Shown here: positions 1 through 7,105 of the stretch, in pieces | How positions within the stretch are numbered: the stretch's first letter is position 1 | How the letters are laid out: every line of letters begins with the position of its first letter | From: an uncultured Variovorax sp. | Lineage (GTDB): Bacteria; Pseudomonadota; Gammaproteobacteria; Burkholderiales; Burkholderiaceae | Direction: 5' to 3' | DNA: 16,184 bases | Assembly (NCBI GenBank): GCA_946478645.1 | Contig: CAMLCW010000075.1 | Location: 1 to 16,184, forward strand | Position numbers and translations under genes: made by a program | Notes under the pieces: generated by a model | Told to the model about the DNA's origin: nothing | The model's input: only the letters and a program-made list of their open reading frames with translations | Databases searched by the model: none

Positions 1-1
1 C

Positions 2-499
2 TTCGCGGTGGCCGCGATGCAGCCCGACACGCCCGCAGCGCTGTCATGCGTGCTGCTCGGCGAGCAGCAGTCGTTCGTGGTCGCGCGCAAGAACCACCCG
101 CTGCTGCGCCGGCCGTTCACGCTGCACGACATGGCGGCGCAGCCCTGGGTGCTGCCGCCGCCCAACATCGCACTGCGCGCCTGGGTCGCGTCGATGTTCG
201 ACGAAGCCGGCATCGCCATGCCGGCTGCGTTCCTCCAGGCCGACGCATCGCCGGCTGTCTTCGCGCCGCTGGTGCGCGCGAGCAACCTGCTGACGGTCAT
301 GACGGCCGACTCGCTGGGCGCGAGCACCGGAACGGGCCTGAGCGCCCTGCCTGCGCCCGCGCCGGTGTGGACGCTGCAGATCGGGCTGTTCTGGCGGCGC
401 AATGCCTACTTCTCCTCGCTGATGCGGGACTTTCGCGACAAGGTGGTCGAGGTCTTCAGCGCGCGCGATGCGCAGCTGCATCGGCGGCCGGCGCGCTGA
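2..499 (+). CDS. LysR-type transcriptional regulator, C-terminal part (5' end outside window)
   Basis: The reading frame is open from the window edge to a TGA at 497-499, giving about 165 residues. It resembles the C-terminal half of the effector-binding domain of LysR regulators: a VVARKNHPLL strand (ligand-domain 'hinge' style), then 'LVRASNLLTVMTADSLG', which matches the LysR segment where a ligand-pocket loop precedes the closing strands, and a final helix of the type 'ALMRDFRD'. The N-terminal winged HTH would lie before position 1, so neither start nor target can be assigned. The first in-frame start-like codons (GTG at 8, ATG at 17) are internal methionine/valine codons, not true starts. 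The gene converges on the LuxR-type regulator and their coding sequences overlap by 44 bp. Family call is fairly sure; effector unknown. Confidence 0.8.
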   Translation, partial: FAVAAMQPDTPAALSCVLLGEQQSFVVARKNHPLLRRPFTLHDMAAQPWVLPPPNIALRAWVASMFDEAGIAMPAAFLQADASPAVFAPLVRASNLLTVMTADSLGASTGTGLSALPAPAPVWTLQIGLFWRRNAYFSSLMRDFRDKVVEVFSARDAQLHRRPAR

Positions 500-3155
500 G
501 AGCGAAATTCGTGCGGCCATGGCGCAGCACCGCGAGCGCCTGGTAGCGCGTGGTGACACGCAGCTTGACGTAGATGTTGCGCAGGTGCCATTTCACCGTT
601 TCGCCCGACATGCCCAGCGCGCGAGCAATCTCCTTGTTGGGCAAGGCCAGCGCCAGCTGCTGCATCACCTGCAGTTCGCGCGCGCTGAGCCCCTCGGGCG
701 CCGCCGGCGCAAGATCGAGCTCGGGCCTGCCGAGCGCGGCGCCCGCCAGCGGGCCTTGCCCGGCCGCCGCGCGCATCCGGTCGGCATGGAACGAAAGCAA
801 GCTGTCTTCCCTGGCCAGCGAAAGTGCGCCTTCGAGCAGGTCGCACACCGCTGGATGCGCATCGAGCACGCTGCGCACCAGGCCGAGCCGCTGGGCCAGC
901 CGAAGCCCCTGCAGCGCGCTCTCGGAGGCTGCGGCGCCTTCGCCGAGCGCCTGCGCAACCGCCGCGCGCTGGAACCACAGCGCGGCCACGCGGCGCTGGC
1001 GACCGCGCGCCTCGCACAGGGCAAGCAGCGCATCGATCCGTGCGCGTGCGGTCTCGAAGCGGCCCGCGTAGAGGTGCGCGAGGATCTCCGCGCGCCGGGC
1101 GACGATGGCGATCTCGCCCAGTGCCGTGCTGTCGCTGCGTTCGTGACGCGCGTGGAGCTGCGCAATCTCGTTCCAGTTCGCATGCGCCTGGGCGGTTTCG
1201 TGCCGCGCCAGCTGCAGGCGCATGCGTTCGAGCAGGGCATAGCAGAGCAGCCGGTCGAGCCGCCGCGAACGTGCATACGTGCGCAAGCCTTCGGCAACCC
1301 GCAACGCGGCGTCGATCCGGCCGAGCACGGCATGGGAACGGCAGATGCCGAGCATGATGCGCAGCAGCGGATCGGGCAGGGAGTGGGCGATCAATTCCGG
1401 CAGCCGGGGCTCGAGCGCCAGCACGCCCGCGAGGTCGTTGATCTCGTAGAGCGTCTCGCCCAGCAGGCCGATGGCGAGTACCTTCGGGTCGAGGAATGCG
1501 CGGCCGCCGGGCTCTGCCTCTCGCAGCACCTCGCGATAGACATGCTCGGCCTTGCTCATGTGGCCCTCGAGCGCAAGGCTCAGGCCTTCTAGGCAGCGGC
1601 CGCTGAGTGTGCCGAACAGCGTACCGTGCGGTGCCTCGCGATGGCCGGCCGAGCGTTGCAGGCGGCGGGCGTCCGCGTACTGGTTGCGGTAGATGCGAAT
1701 CCACGACCGGACGTTGCGCTCTCCCGCGAGCGTGATCGGGTCGGTGCGCATGTCCTTGGTGTGCCGCGGCGCGCCGCGCAGCGCCAACTGCGCAGCATCG
1801 ATGTCGTCCCGGAACATGGCAAGCCATCCCCGCAGGACGCACATGCGCCGCCGGGTGGTCGAATCGGACGCTTCGACGTCGCCCTCGAGCGCGGCGAGCA
1901 TGGCTTCGCAGTCGTCGAAGCGCTGTTCGGTCAGCGCGAGCAGCGCCACCCATAGCCGCAGCTGCAGCCGGTGGCGGACCGCCGAGGCAGGCACGAGGCG
2001 GACCAGCTCGGCCAGCGCATCGTGCCGGCCCGACTGGAAGAGTGCGCCGGCCCAGGTCTCGACGAGGTCCGCGGCGCGCGCCAGGTCGCGGCCTGTCACG
2101 GCCTGGCGGACGGCGTCCGCATGACGCCCGTGCGCGGTGAAGTACAGGCTCGCGAGGCCGTGCCAATGGCGGCGCTTCGCGGCCTTGAGGCGTGCGAACC
2201 GGCGCTGGAGCACCGCGGCCATCATGGGGTGGAAGGTCCACCAGCCCTCGGTCGGTGCCGCATCGACGAAGCCCGTTCGCACGAGGCGATGGACGAAGTC
2301 GTGGGCTTCGGGCATGGACATCGCACCGGCCGCGGCAACCAGACCCGCATCGAAGACCGGCATGGCCGCCAGCACTTCCACGGTCCTGCGTCGGGGCGCG
2401 CTCCAGTGCGAAAAAACCTCCGTTTCGAGACAGTGCGCGGCCATCGCCGGCACTGGCTCGGTGGCCTTGCCGGAGCGGGCACCGCGCTGCAGTGCCTCGC
2501 AGCTTGCCACCAGGCCCAGCGTCCAGCCGCGGCTGGCCTGCTGCAGCGCCGGGGCTTCGGCGGCCTCGCCCAGCCGTGACTGCACCAGCGCGTGGGCCTC
2601 GTCGTCGGACCAGCGCATCTCGGCAGCGCCGAGCTCGAGCAGCTGGCCATGCATGCGCAATCGCTCCAGAGGCAGCGCGAGCGCCTCGCGCGAGGCAAAG
2701 ACGCACTGCAGCGTGGGCGGGGCGTAGTCGAGCAGCGGCTGCAGCGCGAGCAGCACCGAGGCGTCCTCGACACGGTCGAGGTGATCGATGAGCAGCACCA
2801 CGGGCTTCGGCGATGCGGCGGCATGGCGCACCGCGCTCACTGCGAGGTCCATCAATTCAGCGAACGCGTCCGCGTTGCGCTCGCGCCGCCGTGGCGGTGC
2901 CGGCCAGCCCGGAAATTGCGCGGCACACCGCGCGGCGAGTTCAGCCGCGAGGCCCCGGCCGCCCGCGGCATCGACCCAGACGACCGTGCGTTGCGTGCGC
3001 AGCTGCCGCGCCCAGGCCGCGAGCAGCGCCGTCTTGCCGCTGCCCGCGGGTGCGGCGAGCACCACGCAGCGCTTGTCCTGCGCGCGCCGCAGCGCTTCGA
3101 GAAGGCGTGGCCGCGCGAGATGGGTGTCGGCGTCGGGGTGGATGGCGTTCGGCAA
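456..3155 (-). CDS. MalT/LAL-type LuxR-family transcriptional regulator (ATPase + HTH)
   Basis: This 899-residue protein has the size and layout of MalT/LAL regulators. An N-terminal NTPase carries Walker A APAGSGKT at residues 35-42, Walker B VVLLIDH at about 119-125, and a sensor-like 'CVFASRE' strand. A long Ala/Leu/Arg-rich helical-repeat region (TPR-like) fills the middle. A C-terminal LuxR HTH spans about 822-880 (LSARELQVM, NKEIARALGMS, ETVKWHLRNIYVKL). In this family ATP and an inducer drive oligomerisation and activation. The start is inferred as TTG at 3155: an in-frame TAA lies a few codons upstream, and the 'LARPRLLEAL' segment expected at the N-terminus follows. No good Shine-Dalgarno precedes it. 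The gene is divergent from the Bug/CoA-transferase operon, which it may control (inference). Its last codons lie inside the LysR gene. Confidence 0.9.
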   Translation of the reverse strand: MPNAIHPDADTHLARPRLLEALRRAQDKRCVVLAAPAGSGKTALLAAWARQLRTQRTVVWVDAAGGRGLAAELAARCAAQFPGWPAPPRRRERNADAFAELMDLAVSAVRHAAASPKPVVLLIDHLDRVEDASVLLALQPLLDYAPPTLQCVFASREALALPLERLRMHGQLLELGAAEMRWSDDEAHALVQSRLGEAAEAPALQQASRGWTLGLVASCEALQRGARSGKATEPVPAMAAHCLETEVFSHWSAPRRRTVEVLAAMPVFDAGLVAAAGAMSMPEAHDFVHRLVRTGFVDAAPTEGWWTFHPMMAAVLQRRFARLKAAKRRHWHGLASLYFTAHGRHADAVRQAVTGRDLARAADLVETWAGALFQSGRHDALAELVRLVPASAVRHRLQLRLWVALLALTEQRFDDCEAMLAALEGDVEASDSTTRRRMCVLRGWLAMFRDDIDAAQLALRGAPRHTKDMRTDPITLAGERNVRSWIRIYRNQYADARRLQRSAGHREAPHGTLFGTLSGRCLEGLSLALEGHMSKAEHVYREVLREAEPGGRAFLDPKVLAIGLLGETLYEINDLAGVLALEPRLPELIAHSLPDPLLRIMLGICRSHAVLGRIDAALRVAEGLRTYARSRRLDRLLCYALLERMRLQLARHETAQAHANWNEIAQLHARHERSDSTALGEIAIVARRAEILAHLYAGRFETARARIDALLALCEARGRQRRVAALWFQRAAVAQALGEGAAASESALQGLRLAQRLGLVRSVLDAHPAVCDLLEGALSLAREDSLLSFHADRMRAAAGQGPLAGAALGRPELDLAPAAPEGLSARELQVMQQLALALPNKEIARALGMSGETVKWHLRNIYVKLRVTTRYQALAVLRHGRTNFALSAPAADAAAHRAR

Positions 3156-3164
3156 GGGCAGGAG

Positions 3165-3170
3165 ATTGTA
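3165..3170 (-). promoter_or_regulatory. Candidate -10 box for the LAL regulator
   Basis: Read on the minus strand this is TACAAT, five of six matches to TATAAT. It lies only about 10 nt upstream of the inferred TTG start at 3155, so a start site at the usual distance would give an almost leaderless mRNA. No -35 match sits 16-18 nt upstream. Chance occurrence is possible. Confidence 0.35.
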
Positions 3171-3189
3171 CGAATTCGGTGCTTACCCC

Positions 3190-3209
3190 ACCCCCCGAAA
3201 AGGGGGGGT
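3190..3209. repeat. GC stem-loop (C-run / G-run hairpin)
   Basis: The sequence can fold as a 7-bp stem, ACCCCCC pairing with GGGGGGT, around a GAAAAG loop. It sits in the middle of the divergent spacer, with no following T-run on either strand, so it is not a standard Rho-independent terminator. It may be an interspersed intergenic hairpin or a leader/regulatory structure. One copy is visible in the window. Confidence 0.6.
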
Positions 3210-3260
3210 CGAGCCGAGGCGGCCGGCGCAACAATCGGCGCACAAGCACCACGCAACTGC

Positions 3261-3266
3261 AGGAGA
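3261..3266 (+). promoter_or_regulatory. Ribosome-binding site deciding the TTG start of the Bug gene
   Basis: AGGAGA lies 6 nt before the TTG at 3273. The frame is open far upstream with no well-placed ATG, so this site fixes the start and gives a protein that begins with a proper signal peptide. Confidence 0.75.
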
Positions 3267-3272
3267 CATCGA

Positions 3273-4262
3273 TTGAACCACCCACTCATCACGCGGCGCG
3301 GCGCCAACGCGATCGCGCTGGCCTGGCTGGCCGGCGCCGCGTTGCCTTCGCACGCCGCTGCGTACCCGGACCGCCCGGTCAAGATCGTCCTGGGCTTCGC
3401 GCCCGGCGGCGCGACCGATGGACTCGCGCGTGTGCTGGCGCGCAAGCTCGGCGAGCGCATGGGCCAGCAGTTCGTCGTCGACAACAAGCCGGGCGCAGCC
3501 ACCCGCATCGGCATGGAGTTCATGCAGAAAGCGCAGGCCGATGGCTACACGCTCGGCCTGGCCACGGCCGTGACGACTACGTTTCCGCTGATGTTCGACA
3601 ACATGGGCTTCGCACCCGGCAAGGACTTCGTCGCGATCAGCATGCTGGGCCGCGCGCCCACCTTCCTCATGGTGCGCCATGACTTGCCAGCCAAGGACTA
3701 TGCCGGGTTCGTGGCCCTCGGCAAGAAGACCGGCCAGCTCACGCTGGGCCACCCGGGGAACGGAAGCAATCCGCACATTGCCGGCCTGGCGCTCGCGCGC
3801 GCCGCGGGCATGCCGGTCGTGCCCGTCCCGTACAAGGGTACGCAGCCCACGGCCACGGCTGTGGGTGCCGGCGAGGTCGATTTCGCGATGATGGAGTACG
3901 CCGTGGCGCGGCCGGTGCTGGAAGCGGGCAAGGTGCGCCTGCTGGCGGTGACGGAGCCGGCGCGATCGCGCATCCGCCCCGAGGTGCCGACCGGCCGCGA
4001 GGCCGGCATCACCCAGGACATCGAAGGCCTGACCCCATGGTTCATGCTGCTCGCGCCTGTGGGCACGCCGCCGGCAGTGGTGGATGCACTCAACCGTGAA
4101 GTGCGCGAGGCGCTCGCGGACAAGGAGGTGCGCGAGCAACTGGCCAACCTCGGGGTGGAGCCCGAATCGAGCACGCCCGGCGAGGCCTCGGCGTACTTCA
4201 CGGCGCAGCGCCAGCGCATCGCGCGGCTGGCCGCCGAACTCCAGCTCTCGCTGAAGTCTTGA
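3273..4262 (+). CDS. Bug/TctC-family periplasmic substrate-binding protein (tripartite tricarboxylate transporter type)
   Basis: This 329-residue protein has the family's usual length. Residues 1 to about 30 form a signal peptide: a twin-Arg-containing start (ITRRG), a hydrophobic stretch (ALAWLAGAALP) and an SHAAA cleavage region. The mature protein opens with the Bug signature YPDRPVKIV, followed by FAPGGATDGLAR, GQQFVVDNKPGA and ADGYTLGL. These form the carboxylate-binding pocket and beta-strand core of this fold. Such proteins bind small carboxylates in the periplasm, usually for a TctAB permease, but no tctA or tctB is present in the window. The start is TTG, set by AGGAGA upstream. It is the first gene of the plus operon, and its TGA lies 11 nt before the next gene's likely GTG. 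Ligand unknown, perhaps the acid processed by the downstream enzymes (inference). Confidence 0.93.
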   Translation: MNHPLITRRGANAIALAWLAGAALPSHAAAYPDRPVKIVLGFAPGGATDGLARVLARKLGERMGQQFVVDNKPGAATRIGMEFMQKAQADGYTLGLATAVTTTFPLMFDNMGFAPGKDFVAISMLGRAPTFLMVRHDLPAKDYAGFVALGKKTGQLTLGHPGNGSNPHIAGLALARAAGMPVVPVPYKGTQPTATAVGAGEVDFAMMEYAVARPVLEAGKVRLLAVTEPARSRIRPEVPTGREAGITQDIEGLTPWFMLLAPVGTPPAVVDALNREVREALADKEVREQLANLGVEPESSTPGEASAYFTAQRQRIARLAAELQLSLKS

Positions 4263-4273
4263 AAAGAACTGCA

Positions 4274-5146
4274 GTGACCGAACCGATCTTCCAGGCGGCA
4301 TCGCTGTGCGTGCACGGCGACGTCGCCGAATTCGTCCACACCCGGCCCGAGGCGCGCAACCCGCTGGGCCAGGCGCTTCGCGAGGACTATGTCCGGTTGC
4401 TCGACTGGATGGGTAGCGGTGGCAGGGCGGTTCGCGCGCTGGTGCTGCGCGGCGCGGGCGGCAGCTTCAGCGCCGGCGGCGATGTGCGCGAGATGGCGGC
4501 GCGGCTGCAGGACCCGCAACAGCACACGCCCGCGCAGACCGAGGCGCGCATCGAGACGGCCAACCGCTGGCTGCAGCAATTGCTCGGGCTCGATGCCGTT
4601 GTCATCGCGGCCGTCGACGGCCCGGCGTTCGGCGGTGGCTTCAGCCTTGCGCTGCATGCGGACCTGGTGCTTGCCACGCCGCGGGCGCGTTTCTGCATGT
4701 CGTTCGCGCGCGTGGGCGTGGTGCCCGATTTCGGCGCGCACTGGCTGCTGCCGCGGGTGGTCGGCCTGGGCGTGGCGCGCGATCTGCTGCTCACAGCGCG
4801 TTCCATCGATGCCACCGAAGCCAGGCGCCTGGGCATTGTGCACGCGGTCCATCCGGTCGAGCAGTTGCCGGAAAGCGCCCTGGCAGCGGCACGGCAGCTG
4901 GCCCGCGGCCCGCGCGACGTGTTCGCCGCGACCAAGCAGATGCTGCAGCGCAGCCACGACCACGGCTACCTTGCGCTCGGCGGCATGGAGGCGCATGCCC
5001 AGGGCCTTGCCATGGCCGCACCCGACCACCACGAGGCGGCCCGCCGCTTTCGCGACAGGCAGCCGCTGGCCTATGACTGGGACCGCGACGCCGCCACACC
5101 CGCCACCGGCAAAGACGACCACATGGAAATCCATCAACGTGACTGA
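4274..5146 (+). CDS. Enoyl-CoA hydratase/isomerase family protein, PaaG-like active site
   Basis: A crotonase-fold protein of 290 residues. The oxyanion-hole segments are visible as FSAGGDV (about 65-71) and GPAFGGG (116-122). At the two places where true enoyl-CoA hydratases carry catalytic glutamates it has Ser124 and Phe144. It instead has Asp152 in 'GVVPDFGA', followed by 'LLPRVVG'. This Pro-Asp arrangement is the one seen in PaaG-type isomerases, so isomerisation of a CoA ester (double-bond shift or ring rearrangement) is more likely than hydration. I chose GTG at 4274 (MTEPIF) because it gives the usual N-terminus. A TTG at 4259 in the same frame would overlap the preceding stop by 4 bp. 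Neither has a strong ribosome-binding site. Its stop overlaps the next gene's start by 8 bp, so translation is probably coupled. The C-terminal tail is Asp/His-rich. Confidence 0.85.
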   Translation: MTEPIFQAASLCVHGDVAEFVHTRPEARNPLGQALREDYVRLLDWMGSGGRAVRALVLRGAGGSFSAGGDVREMAARLQDPQQHTPAQTEARIETANRWLQQLLGLDAVVIAAVDGPAFGGGFSLALHADLVLATPRARFCMSFARVGVVPDFGAHWLLPRVVGLGVARDLLLTARSIDATEARRLGIVHAVHPVEQLPESALAAARQLARGPRDVFAATKQMLQRSHDHGYLALGGMEAHAQGLAMAAPDHHEAARRFRDRQPLAYDWDRDAATPATGKDDHMEIHQRD

Positions 5147-6383
5147 AGCCCCTGTTCCTCCCGATTCATCGTCGCACCGGCCCGCGCGGGGCGGGCCGCT
5201 GGCCGGCCTTCGGGTCATCGACATCGCCACCATCGTGGCCGCACCGACGGCCGCTGCATTGCTCAGCGACTATGGCGCCGACGTCCTCAAAGTCGAACTG
5301 CCGGGCGCGGGCGACGGGCTGCGCACCTTCGCGCCGTTCAAGGACGGCAGGTCGCTGTGGTGGAAGGTGCTCAACCGCGACAAGCAGCTGGTCTCGCTGG
5401 ACCTGCGCAAACCCGAGGGCAGGGCACTGTTCCTGCGCCTGGTCGAGGAGGCCGACGTGCTGGTGGAGAACTTCCGGCCCGGCACGCTTGCAGGCTGGGG
5501 CCTGGACGCGCAGACGCTGCGCAAGGCGCAGCCGCGGCTCGTCATCCTGCGCGCCACGGCCTTCGGGCAGGACGGCCCGTACAAGGACAAGCCGGGTTTC
5601 GCGCGCATCTTCGAAGCCATGGGCGGCATGGCCTATATCAGCGGCCAGCCCGATGGCGAGCCGATGCATGTCGGCTATCCCATCGGTGATTCGATCGGCG
5701 GCCTGTTCGGCGCGCTCGGCGTCATGTGCTCGCTGTGGAAACTCGCGCGCGACCCGCATGCCGAGGGCGAAGACATCGACCTGTCAATGACCGAAGGCGT
5801 CCTCAAGTTGCTCGACTTCCTGACGCTCAAGCAGGACCTGCTCGGCACGACGCACGAACGATCGGGCAACGTGAGCCAGTACGCGGCGCCCACCGGCGTG
5901 TACCGAACGCGCGACGCACATTGGGTGTCGCTCTCTGGCAGCACCAACGCGCTGTACGCGGCGAACTGCCGGGCCATCGGCCGGCCCGAGCTGATCGAGG
6001 CGCCGCGCTTTCGCCACAATGTCGACCGCTGCGAGCATGCGGGGGAGATCAACGGCATCTTCCGCGACTGGTTCGCAGCGCACGACCTGGCGCATGTGCT
6101 TGCGCGCTTCGAGGAAAGCGGCGGCACCATTGCGCCGGTCTATTCGTCGCGGCAGATCGTGGACGACGAACAGGTCAAGGCGCGCGGCTTCCTGCAGCCG
6201 GTCGACGACGAGGACTTCGGTCGCGTGCGGATCCCGGGCGTGGTGCCGCGCTTCAGCAACCATCCATGCACCATCCTGCAGACCGCGCGCGGCATCGGTG
6301 CGGACAACGAGGCGGTGTTCAAGCGGCGGCTCGGGCTCAGCGACGCGCAGCTCGAGCGCCTCGCCGAACTGAAGGTGATCTGA
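5139..6383 (+). CDS. Class III CoA-transferase (CaiB/BaiF family)
   Basis: The 414-residue length is usual for the family, which moves CoA between acyl donors and carboxylate acceptors through enzyme-bound anhydrides. Family marks in order: LAGLRVIDIATIVAAPTAA (21-39), YGADVLKVE (45-53), NRDKQ (79-83), ENFRPG (110-115), FGQDGPY (142-148), and the 'IDLSMTEG' segment (213-220). In formyl-CoA transferase and CaiB the nucleophilic Asp sits in an 'SMQDA'-type motif; here the aligned residue is Glu219. Many uncharacterised members also have Glu, so this does not imply inactivity. Start: GTG at 5139, with GGAAA 9 nt before it, overlapping the preceding stop by 8 bp. The TGA shares one base with the next ATG. 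Substrate not predictable. It probably loads CoA onto the acid captured by the Bug protein (inference). Confidence 0.93.
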   Translation: MTEAPVPPDSSSHRPARGGPLAGLRVIDIATIVAAPTAAALLSDYGADVLKVELPGAGDGLRTFAPFKDGRSLWWKVLNRDKQLVSLDLRKPEGRALFLRLVEEADVLVENFRPGTLAGWGLDAQTLRKAQPRLVILRATAFGQDGPYKDKPGFARIFEAMGGMAYISGQPDGEPMHVGYPIGDSIGGLFGALGVMCSLWKLARDPHAEGEDIDLSMTEGVLKLLDFLTLKQDLLGTTHERSGNVSQYAAPTGVYRTRDAHWVSLSGSTNALYAANCRAIGRPELIEAPRFRHNVDRCEHAGEINGIFRDWFAAHDLAHVLARFEESGGTIAPVYSSRQIVDDEQVKARGFLQPVDDEDFGRVRIPGVVPRFSNHPCTILQTARGIGADNEAVFKRRLGLSDAQLERLAELKVI

Positions 6384-7105
6384 TGGAAGGCATCCACAGC
6401 CGCCACGACGGCGAGGTGCTCGTGCTGGAGATCGACCGCACCGCCAAGCGCAACGCGATCGACCTGGCGATGTTCGGCGCATTGGCCGATGCCCTGTGCG
6501 CCGCGCAGGACCAGGCCGAGACGCGCGCCGTGCTCCTGTGTGGCGCTGGCGAAGGCTTCACGGCCGGCCACGACCTGCAGGCCTTCGCGCAATGGCCGCA
6601 AGCGGCGCACGGTCCCGTCCCCCGGTTCCTCCATGCGCTCGCCGGGTTGCGCAAGCCCCTGGTGATCGCGGTGCACGGCTGGGCGGTCGGCATCGGTGCG
6701 ACCGCGCTGCTGCATGCCGACTGGGTGCTGGCCGACCCCGACGCGGTGCTGCGGTTTCCGTTCGTGGACCTCGGCATCGCGCCCGAAGCTGGCGCGAGCC
6801 TGCTGCTTGCGCCAGCCGTGGGAACGCTGCGCGCGCGGCAGTTGCTGCTCGGCGGAGGCGCGATCACTGCGCGCGAGGCCTGCGATTGGGGCCTGGTCAC
6901 CGAGCTGGCTGCGCGCATCGAACTCCGCGGCGCCGCCCTGGCCCGCGCGCGCGACCTCGCGGCCAAGCCGCAAGGCATGGTCCGGCGCATCAAGGAGTGG
7001 CTCGCGCCGGCGGATGCGCTGCATGCGCGGATCGACGAGGAGATCGAAGCCATCAACCAGGCCGTGCGCGAACGCCGGCTGCCAGCAGCCACGCCAGAAC
7101 CATGA
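6383..7105 (+). CDS. Enoyl-CoA hydratase/isomerase family protein, enoyl-CoA isomerase-type active site
   Basis: A 240-residue crotonase-fold protein, slightly short for the family. Oxyanion-hole elements are FTAGHDLQAF (59-68) and GWAVGIG (99-105). Thr107 and Phe127 replace the two hydratase glutamates. Glu135 occurs in 'GIAPEAGAS', the 'P-E-x-G' arrangement typical of delta3-delta2-enoyl-CoA isomerases (ECI/PECI-like). A hydratase activity is therefore unlikely, and double-bond migration in an enoyl-CoA is the better guess. This is inferred from alignment by eye. Its ATG overlaps the CoA-transferase stop by 1 bp, and its stop overlaps the next gene's ATG in an ATGA 4-bp junction, so it lies firmly within one translationally coupled operon. 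It differs from the PaaG-like paralogue upstream in sequence and active-site residues, so the two are not a recent duplication. Confidence 0.87.
   Translation: MEGIHSRHDGEVLVLEIDRTAKRNAIDLAMFGALADALCAAQDQAETRAVLLCGAGEGFTAGHDLQAFAQWPQAAHGPVPRFLHALAGLRKPLVIAVHGWAVGIGATALLHADWVLADPDAVLRFPFVDLGIAPEAGASLLLAPAVGTLRARQLLLGGGAITAREACDWGLVTELAARIELRGAALARARDLAAKPQGMVRRIKEWLAPADALHARIDEEIEAINQAVRERRLPAATPEP

Larger units (their letters stand above)
3156..3272. promoter_or_regulatory. Divergent intergenic region between LAL regulator and Bug operon
   Basis: These 117 bp separate two divergent transcription units and must hold promoters for both. Visible in it are a TACAAT box reading toward the regulator (3165-3170), an 8-bp palindrome CGAATTCG (3171-3178), a strong C-run/G-run stem-loop (3190-3209), a possible AACAAT -10 reading toward the Bug gene (3230-3235, weak), and the Bug ribosome-binding site at 3261-3266. 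No convincing -35 hexamer is seen on either strand, which would fit activator-dependent promoters. That is inference. Confidence 0.6.

Noticed and set aside
406..2706. 766-codon minus-strand open frame
   Set aside because: Overlaps the LAL regulator in another frame. Its Arg/Ala/Pro-rich composition is a shadow; the regulator frame has clear Walker and HTH motifs.
3171..3178. CGAATTCG palindrome as a regulator operator
   Set aside because: Only 8 bp and single copy. Too short to call a binding site.
3190..3209. Rho-independent terminator
   Set aside because: The stem-loop lacks a T-run on either strand and lies upstream of both flanking genes, not downstream.
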